Of a stretch of DNA of 64,000 nt, positions 27,601 through 36,359 are shown piece after piece. Position 1 is the first letter of the stretch. Every line of letters begins with the position of its first letter. The stretch comes from Membranihabitans marinus (GTDB lineage: Bacteria > Bacteroidota > Bacteroidia > Chitinophagales > Saprospiraceae). The notes under the pieces are model-generated. The model saw nothing but the letters and a program-made list of their open reading frames with translations. It ran no database searches and was not told where the DNA came from. Where the stretch lies: positions 1 to 64,000 of the forward strand of contig NZ_JAHVHU010000016.1 of assembly GCF_019802045.1 (NCBI RefSeq), read 5' to 3'. A program made the translations under genes and the position numbers.

Positions 27601-27960
27601 TCTTGAGGTCCAGGAGAAGGTATATTTCCCGGCAGGTAAATTTTCAACCCGGATGGTGAGTCCCAGGTTTAAATTCAACAAATCTTTCAGAAGATCTTTT
27701 AGAAGACCTTCATCGCCCGACTGTATGATATCGTTTGCCTCATTTGTTACTTTATAGGAATATGAGGTTAACGAAGATAGGCCTGCAATCACGATAGTGG
27801 CAGAACCATCACTTTCACCGTGACAACTGACATCATCGACGAGTGGAAGTGAGATATCAATAATGGGTGGAGCTTCAACTTTTTCACGTGAATAATCATT
27901 TCCGAAGAGGTAGACTGCATTATTTAAGATAAGGAAAATAAAAAATAAGCGTAAATACAT
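24640..27960 (-). CDS. SprB-repeat surface protein with type A T9SS sorting domain
   Basis: An 1106-residue secreted protein. The N-terminal signal peptide covers residues 1-20. The first SprB-like unit has DVSCHGESDGSA near 40. A middle section of about eight Ig-like or DUF-type units each contain one conserved Cys (GCL or TGC). From about residue 560 there are at least five SprB repeats (the form GGxxPYxYxWSxGxT, ending in TVTDxxGC), one HYR-like unit (CPDDIVVNQC), and the C-terminal type A sorting domain (KVFPNPSEG to the final Lys-Thr-Ile-Thr-Leu-Phe). It should pass the outer membrane through the type IX system and be attached to the surface, in adhesion or gliding. A terminator follows and an inverted repeat sits upstream of the start. 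Confidence 0.92.
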   Translation of the reverse strand: MYLRLFFIFLILNNAVYLFGNDYSREKVEAPPIIDISLPLVDDVSCHGESDGSATIVIAGLSSLTSYSYKVTNEANDIIQSGDEGLLKDLLKDLLNLNLGLTIRVENLPAGKYTFSWTSRPLLGAASTKSVDFTVEEPDALEIIDLNIDDILSCVDPTGSIEVITTGGSGGLNLGILNLGEILNLGGEGNTITDLTEGIYSILIEDENGCKDTANAEIKNLIELPNLDITGSLELGCHEVIDLGISTDDGVELLVDIPELETGVEVLDKTFEVTTPGIYKFTALDPLTGCVSEKEVEVTADINIPLLDAGTDRILGCLDDLKLEAITDATSFVWENLSGNVLTSNKVLEVAAPGTYVAVASDAITGCEARDSVTVGEGSEDDNSILDFDAGVTYDLGCLNVADLVLINNDGITVHFEKLGSAGRILGGNDQKLTIAGPGTYVATGISLVTGCLVSDTITVTAEVSIGALEFEKDTAFLDCDGKAIVTADDSQLGAGANIQILWEVIEGDVLIDENGTSATVQGAGIVSVVATDLLKSCSTGDTIVIVDPGEVNAIADITNTICSGEENGAIDLTVTGGVSPYQYSWSNGATTQDISNLTAGDYTVSITDQRGCVREYTYTIQEPSQPQVSVNIKRGADNQSIVEAEVSGGLAPYTYMWSTGSTNPYISVLPGNYTLKVTDNNGCSTTISFAVPVYDPYPPEACDLVLNIESTFVVDSADANATVLVTGGTAPYSYHWSTGATTKSVTGLPVGIHEVTVTDSEGCFLSISFIIERTPTDDPQGCPDDIVVNQCNSVVSYAVPQIESDQQYTMTQIEGLCSGSVFPVGTTPITYLIVYENGSYDICSFNVVVVPVELDFEITHPSCFGASDGQIVLNKPDSSKAYYLIWDDKLSQKGGTASNLTAGTYTIKGMDDSGCIINNTITLEQPDSLFLMNGIVLNATDSAANGQVQVTVQGGTYPYTYEWTGPEGFTSSQEDLYNIPDGAYQLTVLDANGCSLTAGPFKVERERNQTASIKLRSKYQSNLAKTTKVFPNPSEGLISLEVSLKEAANLNISIINSIGQLVREEHFANVKESTIDMNLSGLQKGTYFIKLQTKDELFTKTITLF

Positions 27961-28507
27961 GGGTTAAGGGGGTTGAAATTGTAAAAAAATATATGATATA
28001 AAATATGAAGCAGATTGTACATAAAATCGTATGTACAATGTTATTTAAGAACTTAAAAATTATGGTAGACAACCTAAAGAAACAAAAATATAAGATTTAT
28101 TTCATTCCTGCAAATTTATTTTATTGAAAAAATGTATTTGACGGTGGATTCTATTTGATAAGAAGTGAATATGCAAGTTTTAATCAGAGTGACTTTGGTT
28201 GAAACTTATGTTTTTAATCGCCGAATTAATTTGCGAATTAATTTTTACAATTGATTGATATTCACTTGTTTGCTTTCTGATTTGACTGATAAAAACAGAG
28301 GTTGTTTATCATGTATTTTGAAAGGATCCTGGAACTGTGGAGAAAAAATTGGAGGCCAGGTGTATTGGCTAAATAAAATATGGTGATGGATGTGTTGTGG
28401 GGATCTCAAACCTGAATTAAATATCCATGTTCAGGTGTTATTTTTATTGCTGCATATATTTACTATGCCCGAATAAAGGGTATAAATCATATTGAATGTA
28501 ATATCAA
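27961..28507. other. AT-rich intergenic region upstream of the SprB-repeat gene
   Basis: About 550 bases without a gene between the SprB gene start and the FetB stop. The part next to 27960 holds the inverted repeat 28014-28039 and should contain the promoter. The rest is AT-rich and shows nothing I can name. Confidence 0.5.
28014..28039. promoter_or_regulatory. Perfect 10-bp inverted repeat, candidate operator
   Basis: The arms ATTGTACATA and TATGTACAAT are perfectly complementary with a six-base spacer. They lie 54-79 bases upstream of the SprB-gene start codon. The symmetry and distance fit a dimeric regulator site. No T-run makes it a terminator. Confidence 0.5.
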
Positions 28508-29302
28508 TTAATCCTTTTTGAGCATAGAATGGTCAAATCGACCCCGACTGTCAAAGGTGAATTTTCTTGAGATACTGATGCCCAAATAAACCGATAATAC
28601 CGTGCCCGAAAAGATGGCGATCATGATCATGATCTGATACTTTATGGCAATAAGCGGAGAGCTTCCACTTAGGATTTGGCCTGTCATCATACCCGGTAAG
28701 GCAACCAGACCTATCGTGGCCATCGCAGCCAGGTTGGGATTGGCAGACTTCCTCAAAGCCGTGCGAAAAAACGGAAAAAGAGCTTCTTCCTGGGTGGCAC
28801 CGTTGGCGAGGTAAAACCGGTATCGCTCCTGGTGCTGATCGATACTGTAATAGAACTCATTCATTCCGATCACATTGCTTCGGAGGCAGTTGCCCAGTAC
28901 CATTCCTGTAATTGGAATGGTATATTGAGCAGCCATAATATTTGGCAAACGGATGACAAAGGTCAGAAAAAACAAGTCGATAATCACTACGCCCAGAAAA
29001 GTAGCGATAAATATGCTGATAAATAACTTTTTACTGCGTCTCAACCCACTGCGGTTTATGGTAGCAAAATCTGCGACGATCACCATGATCATTATCCATG
29101 CTAGGTTTACCCAGGGATTATCATATTCAAAAAGGTATTCCAGATAATACCCCACAAAGATCAATTGCAGAGTCATCCGCACGACCGCTATTCCCATTTT
29201 TTGGAGTAATCCGGTCTTGTATTTCCATAGGATGAGGCCGGGGATAATAAGAATCCCAAACCCTATCGCCAGCTGTCCCCAGGTAAGATCTATGATATCC
29301 AT
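28508..29302 (-). CDS. fetB: FetB-type (UPF0014) ABC transporter permease
   Basis: A 264-residue membrane protein of the UPF0014/FetB family, the permease half of an exporter linked in Escherichia coli to iron efflux and oxidative stress resistance. About seven hydrophobic helices are visible. The conserved cytoplasmic block MVLGNCLRSNVIGMNEFY and the following ATQEEALFPFFRTALRKSANP stretch are family hallmarks, as is VALPGMMTGQILSGSSPLIAIKYQIMIM. It begins six bases after the stop of the ATPase gene, so the two are one operon. Confidence 0.9.
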   Translation of the reverse strand: MDIIDLTWGQLAIGFGILIIPGLILWKYKTGLLQKMGIAVVRMTLQLIFVGYYLEYLFEYDNPWVNLAWIMIMVIVADFATINRSGLRRSKKLFISIFIATFLGVVIIDLFFLTFVIRLPNIMAAQYTIPITGMVLGNCLRSNVIGMNEFYYSIDQHQERYRFYLANGATQEEALFPFFRTALRKSANPNLAAMATIGLVALPGMMTGQILSGSSPLIAIKYQIMIMIAIFSGTVLSVYLGISISRKFTFDSRGRFDHSMLKKD

Positions 29303-29308
29303 ACGCCA

Positions 29309-29932
29309 TTAAGTACTATTCAGATCAACGATTTGGGTGCACCGGTCTATCCACCACGGATCATGGGAAGTAGATAGTATGATGCGTTGTGGGTCGAACA
29401 AGAGGTTTTCGACCTGGTGTTTGGAATTTTCATCCAGCGCCGAGGTCGGTTCATCCAGGATCAATATGCTTTTATTCAGTAAATAACACAGCGCTATTCC
29501 TACCCGTTGACGCTGCCCGGTGGAAAGATTCGAAAAGTCAATGTCCCATATGTTCTTTTTCAAACCGAGTGCATCGAAGGTCGCCAGTATTTTTTTCTCA
29601 TCCGGTTTTTGAGATTTATTGGCCTGGAAGGTAAAGGGATATTGAAACACCTCTTTTACCTTGCCGTCTCCTAAATTCAAATCCTGAGGTAGCCACGTGG
29701 TATTTTTGCGAAACGCTTTTAGTTTTTGGGGAGTTAACCGTTCGCCGTCAAAGGTGATGGTGCCACTATCGGGAACTTCAAATCCCAATAAAAGACGGAA
29801 TAGCGTGGTTTTCCCCGAGCCGGAAGCACCTCTTATCCCTATAACATCTCCTTTCGTCACTTTCAGTGAAAAGTTTTTGATGATGGGGTCGACATCATAC
29901 GCAAATGTAACTTGAGAAAACGCTATATTCAT
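29309..29932 (-). CDS. fetA: FetA-type ABC transporter ATP-binding protein
   Basis: The ATPase partner of FetB. I take the start as the ATG at 29932 (Met-Asn-Ile-Ala-Phe). The open frame extends upstream to 29983 but that part does not match ABC proteins. Walker A GASGSGKTT is at residues 35-43, the signature LSTGQ at 136-140, Walker B ILILDEP at 156-162 and the switch His at 190. At 207 residues it is a minimal single ABC domain, as usual for this family. Export of iron or another metal is inferred from the family. Confidence 0.9.
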   Translation of the reverse strand: MNIAFSQVTFAYDVDPIIKNFSLKVTKGDVIGIRGASGSGKTTLFRLLLGFEVPDSGTITFDGERLTPQKLKAFRKNTTWLPQDLNLGDGKVKEVFQYPFTFQANKSQKPDEKKILATFDALGLKKNIWDIDFSNLSTGQRQRVGIALCYLLNKSILILDEPTSALDENSKHQVENLLFDPQRIILSTSHDPWWIDRCTQIVDLNST

Positions 29933-30153
29933 GGTGTGTAAAAATAACAATAAAGTACGCTTTATGGCTTTTTCTGCTTCCAATTCTTTTTGTTCTTCAA
30001 CGAAGAGACAGGATCAGATCAGTTGGATCTTCAAGATTGATCTTTCAGCTGCTACCGATCATCGGACATCGCGGCAGATCAAGCCATGTTCGGAAATATG
30101 ATTCCTATGAACTCCGATTCACACAAATGAGAATTAGAACCAAAGCTGACTTA

Positions 30154-31104
30154 TCAATTTGATTTGGATTGTCTTTTTAGTCGCTCCGCTTCCCAGCCGT
30201 GGTCCATGTACTCCCAGCTAAAATCGTCCCCTTTTATCTTCACAGACATAAAACCTTCTCTGGTATTGTGCCGACGTCCTTTCCAGCCGTTTCCGGCAAT
30301 GGAACCGCCGGTGAGAAACTGGGTTCGGTCATTAGCCAATCCGTATTCCAACCAATGAATGTGTCCCTGCAAAACCAGTTTTAGATTGTGATCTTTTAGC
30401 AATTCAAACACCTTATGTGCATTAGAAACTGTACGGGGATTGCCGCCATTGATCTGAGTAAAAGTACACAGCATAGGCAAATGTGTCGTAATGACTATAG
30501 GCGTTTTCTTATCGATAGATTTGATGTGGTTAGCCAGCCATTTCAACTGTTGCTCGTGGTAATATCCTTTGTATTTTTTGTCAGGGGTTACTTCCAGTGA
30601 ATTTAGCGTGATAAAATGCCACCCTTTGTGGTCAAAGCCGTAATAGGTTTCTCCGAAATACCTTTCCCACATCCCATATTTATAGTCTGGATGTTCCGGG
30701 CCTTCCGGGCTTTCCTCATAAATTCCAAAGAGGTCGTGATTACCGATGCAATTGTAGACAGGCATGTTAAATCCGCTACTCATATCTTGGTATAACTTAA
30801 AAAGCGCGTCGCTTTTATCAATCTGACCCCGCATGACATCATAGACCAGGTCCCCACCTGTGATTACAAAGTCGGGATTCATGGCATTGACTTTGTCAAT
30901 AGCCATTTGAAAGCCATCCGGGGCGCCCATTTCGGGTTTTATGTGGATGTCAGTGAGGAAGGCAAATTCAAAATCCTGGGTCGATACATCGATGTGTGCA
31001 TTCCCTCCTTTTAGTGGACGGAGGCCTGCTAAGGGCGTGGCCAGAGTCGTCATGCCAATGTTTCTGATAAATGCTCGTCTGCTCTTCTTATTGGTTTCTT
31101 TCAT
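30154..31104 (-). CDS. Tat-exported calcineurin-like metallophosphoesterase
   Basis: A 316-residue phosphoesterase. The N-terminus has a twin-arginine signal (SRRAFIRNIG, residues 7-16, then TTLATPLAG). The five metal-binding blocks are all present: TDIHIKPE (about 50), GGDLVYD (about 83), GNHD (about 122), THLPML (about 210) and QGHIHW (about 248). It should hydrolyse phosphate esters in the periplasm. The substrate is unknown. It stands alone, 105 bases downstream of the heparinase-like gene on the same strand, without an obvious partner. Confidence 0.88.
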   Translation of the reverse strand: MKETNKKSRRAFIRNIGMTTLATPLAGLRPLKGGNAHIDVSTQDFEFAFLTDIHIKPEMGAPDGFQMAIDKVNAMNPDFVITGGDLVYDVMRGQIDKSDALFKLYQDMSSGFNMPVYNCIGNHDLFGIYEESPEGPEHPDYKYGMWERYFGETYYGFDHKGWHFITLNSLEVTPDKKYKGYYHEQQLKWLANHIKSIDKKTPIVITTHLPMLCTFTQINGGNPRTVSNAHKVFELLKDHNLKLVLQGHIHWLEYGLANDRTQFLTGGSIAGNGWKGRRHNTREGFMSVKIKGDDFSWEYMDHGWEAERLKRQSKSN

Positions 31105-31208
31105 GGGTTTGAATTTTTAAATTAGTAGATATCGAAAGCACGTAGAATTATTTAGGTTTTGGCAATCTTGCGCTATGCAATTTCCCAAAATGACTACCGT
31201 ATCTCCGA

Positions 31209-33200
31209 CTAGTCGTCTCTGTCGGTGAGCGAATAACCCAATCGCCATTTTTTTCCGAATTCTTCAACGACCAGGCGGGTTGATCCTGAACCGACGTTTA
31301 GATTCTCAGGTAACCTGACTTGAATATCAGGCATTGCTGTCTCGTAAGGCGCAACCACTGTCACAAACCGTATGTTTTCATCGGGCTTGCTTTTTGGTAT
31401 CCTGTACCGGAAAGCCGGCCGCTCTTCTTTTTCTGTGTATTTGAAGGAGACCCATCCTTCTTCTTTCTCCAATGTCATTTGATTTTGTGGATTCGTGCGA
31501 ACCAGCACGTTCCATCCTTCGTCAAAGTTTGAATGTACAGTATTTCTTGTGTGATCATAGACCGCTTCGCCAGGTGCCAGCTGGAAATGGATGGCTACAT
31601 CACCGGTGGCCGTCCCGATCGCCTCATCAAGTATAATGAAATATCGCTTATCTACAAAAAATACCGATCGGCGGTGCGTCAACTCGTCATAGCTTTGATT
31701 CTCAACCACCAGGATATCCAGGCTGTCACCGGGCTGCCATAATAGGAGTTGTGGGTCATAGGCTGAGTTTGCTTCATTCAGGGTCAGCGTCTGGTGAACC
31801 CTGGTTTGACGAAACCAAGCCCGACCTTCCGGATTCCCACTGTATATATAGCTTCCACCATCGGGCATCAGATTTCGGCCACCGGCATACAGATCAAAAG
31901 TACCATTGTCCGGCTGGCTGTGGCCCCCACCGTCGGGTCCGCATTTTAACACGAGGCAGATGGCTTCTTTGTCCCATCCGCTGCGCATGGAATACAGGCC
32001 ACTTCCCTTGAGTGCATAAGCCGTGGAATCCGGTTGCTGACCTTGATCTCCATCTGTAGCCAGATATAAAAAATCATCCCGACGGAAGAAGTCTGCCCAA
32101 TCCTGAAATTTGCGTTGGTGTTGTCCGGGAGACCCTTCCCAGGCGTCGCCAAACTGGACATTCCGGCCATCGGGCAAGCACAGCTTCATGGGGACTTCAC
32201 ACATTTGTTCAATTCGTCGAAGGTAACTGGCCGGGAATGCATCTTCGATGCCGTTCATTTTAGCCAGTTCATACGTGCGCAAAAACCAATGGATGCACCC
32301 CAGATGATAGCCGATGGCGAGTTCCCGTTGGTGTCCATCGGGATTGACCTGGATATTGATTTCTCTGTTCAAACGGCGAAAAGCTTCATTGCGCCATTTT
32401 TCAGCATGTTTGAATTCGGGAAAGGTCAAGGCGATGAAGGCCAACCCCTCGGCCTCCATCAGTCCCCAGTTGCTGCCCGATCGGTATCGGGCCATCAGAT
32501 ATTGAGCGTGGTCATGGCAACTGTTTAGAAAGGCGACCAGGACCTCGGGCGAAAACGAAGGTGAATCGATGAAACGCTGAAACAAACTGGTCCAGCGGAA
32601 GCCTCTGATACCCGCCTCGATCGATCGCCAGGCGTATTTATGATCCTCATCACGCGGGTTTTTCTGAGTCCAGTCGATGAGTTGCTGTCCCCAGGCCCTG
32701 GCATATTTTTCATCACCGGTGTGCCAGTAAGCTCTTCCCATGGCATCCCAAAAACTCATGCGGTGGAGCTGCCACAGCCATTCTTTGTCGGGCACCGGAC
32801 TGGTGGACCAATCGATGTCGTCACCGCAGAAATGGGGTGGGTAGGCAGGTTGTCCCACGAAAATATGTTTTAGCGCATTGTCTGCTACTTTCAGGTCTTT
32901 TTCTATGGCGGTCTGCACCAAAGAAGCTGTTTTCAGATTTCGATCGATGGGATGCTGTACGGATGTCCGGTGACGATAATAGTTCAGGAGCTCCTTGGCG
33001 GCCTCAACTGGTTGCGCCACCTCATTTTGTACATCACGCAGACCTTTTTCATCCAGATTAATCCTGGAAAGCAAGGTCTCCGTCGCGGCTGAAAAGGGTT
33101 CCGGTTGGCCATTCAGAACCAGTGTAAACAGACTTAGGAGGACGATAAGAAACTTAGTTCGTATACTGTGCACAGGGCGGAAAAGTGAAGGGGCAAACAT
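31209..33200 (-). CDS. Heparinase II/III-like polysaccharide lyase
   Basis: A 663-residue exported protein. The signal segment is at about residues 17-31 (FLIVLLSLFTLVLNG). An alpha/alpha-toroid N-terminal domain covers roughly 60-370, with the motifs DDIDWSTSPVPDKEWLWQLHRM and RSGSNWGLMEAEGLAFIAL. The heparinase II/III C-terminal beta-sandwich domain covers roughly 390-620 (GPDGGGHSQPDNGTFDLYAGGRNLMPDGGSYIYS). It is probably a periplasmic lyase for uronic-acid-containing glycans such as alginate or glycosaminoglycans. No SusC/SusD pair is nearby, so it is not in a standard polysaccharide utilisation locus. The 211-residue secreted protein upstream may be a helper. Confidence 0.85.
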   Translation of the reverse strand: MFAPSLFRPVHSIRTKFLIVLLSLFTLVLNGQPEPFSAATETLLSRINLDEKGLRDVQNEVAQPVEAAKELLNYYRHRTSVQHPIDRNLKTASLVQTAIEKDLKVADNALKHIFVGQPAYPPHFCGDDIDWSTSPVPDKEWLWQLHRMSFWDAMGRAYWHTGDEKYARAWGQQLIDWTQKNPRDEDHKYAWRSIEAGIRGFRWTSLFQRFIDSPSFSPEVLVAFLNSCHDHAQYLMARYRSGSNWGLMEAEGLAFIALTFPEFKHAEKWRNEAFRRLNREINIQVNPDGHQRELAIGYHLGCIHWFLRTYELAKMNGIEDAFPASYLRRIEQMCEVPMKLCLPDGRNVQFGDAWEGSPGQHQRKFQDWADFFRRDDFLYLATDGDQGQQPDSTAYALKGSGLYSMRSGWDKEAICLVLKCGPDGGGHSQPDNGTFDLYAGGRNLMPDGGSYIYSGNPEGRAWFRQTRVHQTLTLNEANSAYDPQLLLWQPGDSLDILVVENQSYDELTHRRSVFFVDKRYFIILDEAIGTATGDVAIHFQLAPGEAVYDHTRNTVHSNFDEGWNVLVRTNPQNQMTLEKEEGWVSFKYTEKEERPAFRYRIPKSKPDENIRFVTVVAPYETAMPDIQVRLPENLNVGSGSTRLVVEEFGKKWRLGYSLTDRDD

Positions 33201-33325
33201 TTTATGGAATTTTAAAAGGAGGAATATGAGATCTGCGCTAAAATAAATAATATTTTATTCAAGATCAGTGCATAAATCGCCTGGATTTTTAATAACGCAC
33301 CTTATGGTTCAGATCTCAATAAAAA

Positions 33326-33961
33326 TCAATTCCGATCCACCGGTTGCCCATGCACCTCGATCCAGTCCAACCGGGAGCAGGCCCTGGATCGGCCACCGGC
33401 CATGAGATCTGTAAAACCTATTTCTTCTACATGGGATAGGTCCGGCTCTTTAGCTATACCGATTTCCGTGATCCGTTCCGGGTCCAGGTGATGCCAGACG
33501 ATATCCTGGATATTAAATTCTGATATTTTCCAGTCTTTCGACGGTCCGGTGGATTGATCGCTGATCAGCCAGGTTCCATCCGCTAGCTTCAAGGTGATCC
33601 GGAGCTGTCTCAGTCCCACCTGCTTCGTTCGCCATTTTAACTTGGCGAATCCGGTCAGATCCACGTTTTTGGTTTTATGCTTCAAGGTCACCATCCAATT
33701 ATCCAGGCACAGTCCGGACCAGACATAGAATGGATCATCCACGGGCTTTTCGTGGTTGCTTTTTTTGAGACTGTCCTGTCCATCGCCGTATAGGTGAACC
33801 GTTAAATCCGGGTTGTCTACATGACGTTGATTCAAGGGGATTTCTGCCGGGATTTCTTTCCAGTCTTCGCGAAAGAAAAGACCGGGACGATAGGTGTCTT
33901 GCGCGGATACCATGCCGGTCAGCAGAAGGAAGAGTAAGACGGTTAGATTGAGTGTATTCAT
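33326..33961 (-). CDS. Secreted protein of unknown function
   Basis: A 211-residue protein with a clear signal peptide (residues 1-20, cleavage after VSAQ). The mature part is beta-rich with many Trp and Asp residues, a pattern common in jelly-roll carbohydrate-binding domains (for instance WSGLCLDNWMVTLKHK and LTGFAKLKWRTKQVGLRQLRITLKLADGTW). I do not recognise a named family. It is followed 125 bases later by the heparinase-like gene on the same strand, so binding or processing of the same glycan is a modest inference. Confidence 0.7.
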   Translation of the reverse strand: MNTLNLTVLLFLLLTGMVSAQDTYRPGLFFREDWKEIPAEIPLNQRHVDNPDLTVHLYGDGQDSLKKSNHEKPVDDPFYVWSGLCLDNWMVTLKHKTKNVDLTGFAKLKWRTKQVGLRQLRITLKLADGTWLISDQSTGPSKDWKISEFNIQDIVWHHLDPERITEIGIAKEPDLSHVEEIGFTDLMAGGRSRACSRLDWIEVHGQPVDRN

Positions 33962-34257
33962 GATTTTTTGGGAATATTTTTGAGTGTGGTTGTTTTGGAT
34001 AGGCTAAAATAATATAGGCTAAGGATATCGCAAATTGCGGTAACCTTAGCAGCTTTTATTTCGATGTTTGTTCTTTATCTTTGAATCTGCTGCTATAAAA
34101 AACAAGGCTTCGATCTTAAACGTACTATTCAAAGATCTTGAATTTAATTGAATTTTTTTAAATTTCATCTCATTGTGAACGATTTATGTTCGATTCACAG
34201 CTTGACTTTGTAGGTTCGCTGACTTACAAGACACCACATAATACCTCAACCACCTGG
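33962..34257. other. Spacer with palindromic site
   Basis: About 300 bases without a gene between the T9SS type B gene stop and the start of the secreted-protein gene. It contains the nested palindrome 34019-34049. The remainder is AT-rich. Confidence 0.45.
34019..34049. promoter_or_regulatory. Nested inverted repeat, candidate operator
   Basis: Outer arms CTAAGG/CCTTAG and inner arms CGCAA/TTGCG are symmetric about a single central A, 31 bases in all. The site lies about 58-88 bases upstream of the secreted-protein gene start at 33961. Confidence 0.45.
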
Positions 34258-35949
34258 TTATCGCAACAGTGTAACATCTCCCTGGATCATTTTCCGCTTG
34301 CCATCGTGAAGGATCAGGTCCAGCGTATAGGCATAGGTTCCGCTATCCAGAGCACCTCCGCTTCCGGTCCCGTCCCACCGAAAAGGTTCATCGTTTTTTT
34401 GTTCGTAAACCCGGTTGCCCCATCGGTCAAAAATACGCATAGCCCGGATGACAATGAAATCCTCACGGCCATATACGGTAAAATAATCATTAACACCATC
34501 CCCATTTGGCGAGAAAGCATTCGGTACATTCAGAGAGTATTCCTCCAGGGTCAGATGCACCAGGCTGTCACAACCCAGTGAAGAAGTCAGGGTCAGATTT
34601 GCAGTCCCTGGTGAACCAAATCTATATGGGCCCACCTGGTAAGTCTCTCCTTCAAAGAAATATTCTTTTGCAGAATCAACTTTTTCTTCCAGGATAACCA
34701 GCTCGAGGTCGACGATACTGTCACAGTCGTACTGGCTCTGAAATACGTGCGAATAATATCCGGACTGGCTAAGAACCAGGTCTCCGAACACAAGGGTCTC
34801 TCCCGGGCATACGACAATACGGATTTCATTTTCTAATACGGGCACGATGTATGAGTACGGTTCGGAGAGGACACAGTTGGAATCAAGCCGCATCTGAACC
34901 TGATAATTGCCTTCCCGGCCATTGATTTTCAGTTCTCGTTCCACAGCGCCGGAGATGGCGATACCATCGCGATACCATTGGTAGGAGGCATTTTTTCTTT
35001 CAGAAGCTGTGATGCTAAAATCCGGTTGACACGGATGTCCGATTTCTTCTATGTCCGGTGCGAAAAGTTTGGAGTCAGCCAGGATAAGATGGTCCAGAAA
35101 ATAATACGGGTTTACATCCAGATCAAGCACGGGACAATCCGGACCAATAGCGATGGCGGTGATGTTACTTCTCGGAGTCGTCGTGATTTTGTATTGTTTC
35201 CAGTTGCGGTTGCCATTGACATGTACCTGCCCGAGGGCTTGCCAACCGGAGCCATTGGTCGGACAGCCAAATTCTCGGTTCCCCAGGCCAAACGGTAGGT
35301 TGTCACAATCGGTCGTGCCGTAGAGTACGACATTCATAGGTGGGGATATTTGCTGGCTGACAAAACCGATATAAAACTCGATCGTATACTGGTTGCCTGC
35401 TTCCAGCGGTGCAAGGAGGCAGGCTCCGGTATATTCCTTCCAGCTGGGATTGGATTTGCCAAAAGGAGATCCAGAACTGCCATCGGAATTATTTCCGGAA
35501 TTATTCCCTGAACTGCCTCCGGAATTGTTAGCCGGATTGTACTCGGGATTGTTGTTTGAATTGTCTCTCGAGAAATATCCATTGCGGAATCCTATGTAAG
35601 CATCTCCGTCAGGGATCGGCAATGGGACCGGAAATTGTTCTCTCATGAAATACCCACAGCGGTGGTAATAATCGGTCGTGGCTTCTGAGGCCTGGATCCA
35701 TGTTCCTGCACAATGAAGCTGTGAGTTGCCCGATGGGCAGCACGTGATTTCTTCAAATGAAGGATTGGGAATGTGAGATATAGGCGTGGTCAGACATTCA
35801 CAATCGGGGTCATTGAGATCGATCAGCCCATCGCCGTCGTCGTCTGTGCCGTTATCGCAGATCTCTCCGGACACGGCAAAGACGTTGTGGTAGGTAGAAA
35901 CTACGATCAACGCCGAGGTTAGCAGAGATATAAATATTCGGGCAAACAT
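34258..35949 (-). CDS. Secreted protein with CHU_C (type B T9SS) sorting domain
   Basis: A 563-residue protein. The signal peptide covers residues 1-26. A thrombospondin-3-like calcium motif follows (DNGTDDDGDGLIDLNDPDC). A CHU-type domain begins near SNPSFEEITCCPSG, and a low-complexity linker of Asn/Ser/Gly repeats lies at about 135-165. Another beta-sandwich region and two short repeats containing DCDSIVDLEL and GCDSLVHLTL are typical of gliding-associated surface proteins. The C-terminal CHU_C/gliding-motility domain starts at NVPNAFSPNGDGVNDYF (about 475) and ends in a MIQGDVTLLR-type strand. It is exported by the type IX system and attached to the cell surface. It is the second T9SS client in the window, of a different signal class from the SprB protein. 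Confidence 0.9.
   Translation of the reverse strand: MFARIFISLLTSALIVVSTYHNVFAVSGEICDNGTDDDGDGLIDLNDPDCECLTTPISHIPNPSFEEITCCPSGNSQLHCAGTWIQASEATTDYYHRCGYFMREQFPVPLPIPDGDAYIGFRNGYFSRDNSNNNPEYNPANNSGGSSGNNSGNNSDGSSGSPFGKSNPSWKEYTGACLLAPLEAGNQYTIEFYIGFVSQQISPPMNVVLYGTTDCDNLPFGLGNREFGCPTNGSGWQALGQVHVNGNRNWKQYKITTTPRSNITAIAIGPDCPVLDLDVNPYYFLDHLILADSKLFAPDIEEIGHPCQPDFSITASERKNASYQWYRDGIAISGAVERELKINGREGNYQVQMRLDSNCVLSEPYSYIVPVLENEIRIVVCPGETLVFGDLVLSQSGYYSHVFQSQYDCDSIVDLELVILEEKVDSAKEYFFEGETYQVGPYRFGSPGTANLTLTSSLGCDSLVHLTLEEYSLNVPNAFSPNGDGVNDYFTVYGREDFIVIRAMRIFDRWGNRVYEQKNDEPFRWDGTGSGGALDSGTYAYTLDLILHDGKRKMIQGDVTLLR
35440..35560. repeat. Low-complexity Asn/Ser/Gly-coding repeat
   Basis: Imperfect tandem GGAATTATT/CCGGAATTG-like units (clearest in 35484-35560) encode the NNSGGSSGNNSGNNSDG linker of the T9SS type B protein. 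Such DNA can vary in copy number. Confidence 0.55.
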
Positions 35950-36013
35950 CCTTATGACGTTTATACTGTCCGTCTGAAGATAATAAAAAATATGGTATTT
36001 GAGGGGAATACTG

Positions 36014-36183
36014 AATGTGATTTCTAAAAATTATATGTCAACCCATAGACCGGACCTCACGGCACGGAGATTCCCAACCTTTCGTTTTTTCTACCTATGG
36101 ACCGTACCTCACGGCACGGAGGTAGTGGAAGAATCCTGTGGTGCATGCCTGGCGGGAGCGAGTAGGCTTACACCTTACCATCG
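36014..36183. repeat. Left composite repeat, part A
   Basis: Shares long blocks with 47798-47962: ATGTGATTT, then CATAGACCGNACCTCACGG, CGGAGATTC, a TTTTTTCTACCTATGGACCG block, a second ACCTCACGGCACGGAGGT unit and GAATCCTGTGG. Each copy contains two half-units ending in CACGGCACGGAG (CACGACACGGAG in the second half-unit of the right copy). Non-coding, between the T9SS type B gene and hsdR. It belongs to a repeat pair that brackets the type I restriction island. Confidence 0.85.
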
Positions 36184-36359
36184 TTACCCGAGAAAACCCC
36201 AAAGACGATTCGATCCTGGATATGCTCATTTACAAAAACACAATCTCATATTCTAATGTGGAAATGCGAGTAACTGCTCAGGCAGAGGGTATAAAAAGGT
36301 GTAAGGCGCTGCTCTCACACACCAGCCTTAGCGGCAAGCTCCTTCCCCCAGTCCTGCTT
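36184..36359. other. Spacer between left repeat parts
   Basis: Unremarkable non-coding DNA with a 7-base inverted repeat TCCCCCA/TGGGGGA reaching into the next repeat (about 36344-36364). The AGCGGCAAG word at 36330 also appears at 48149. Confidence 0.4.
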
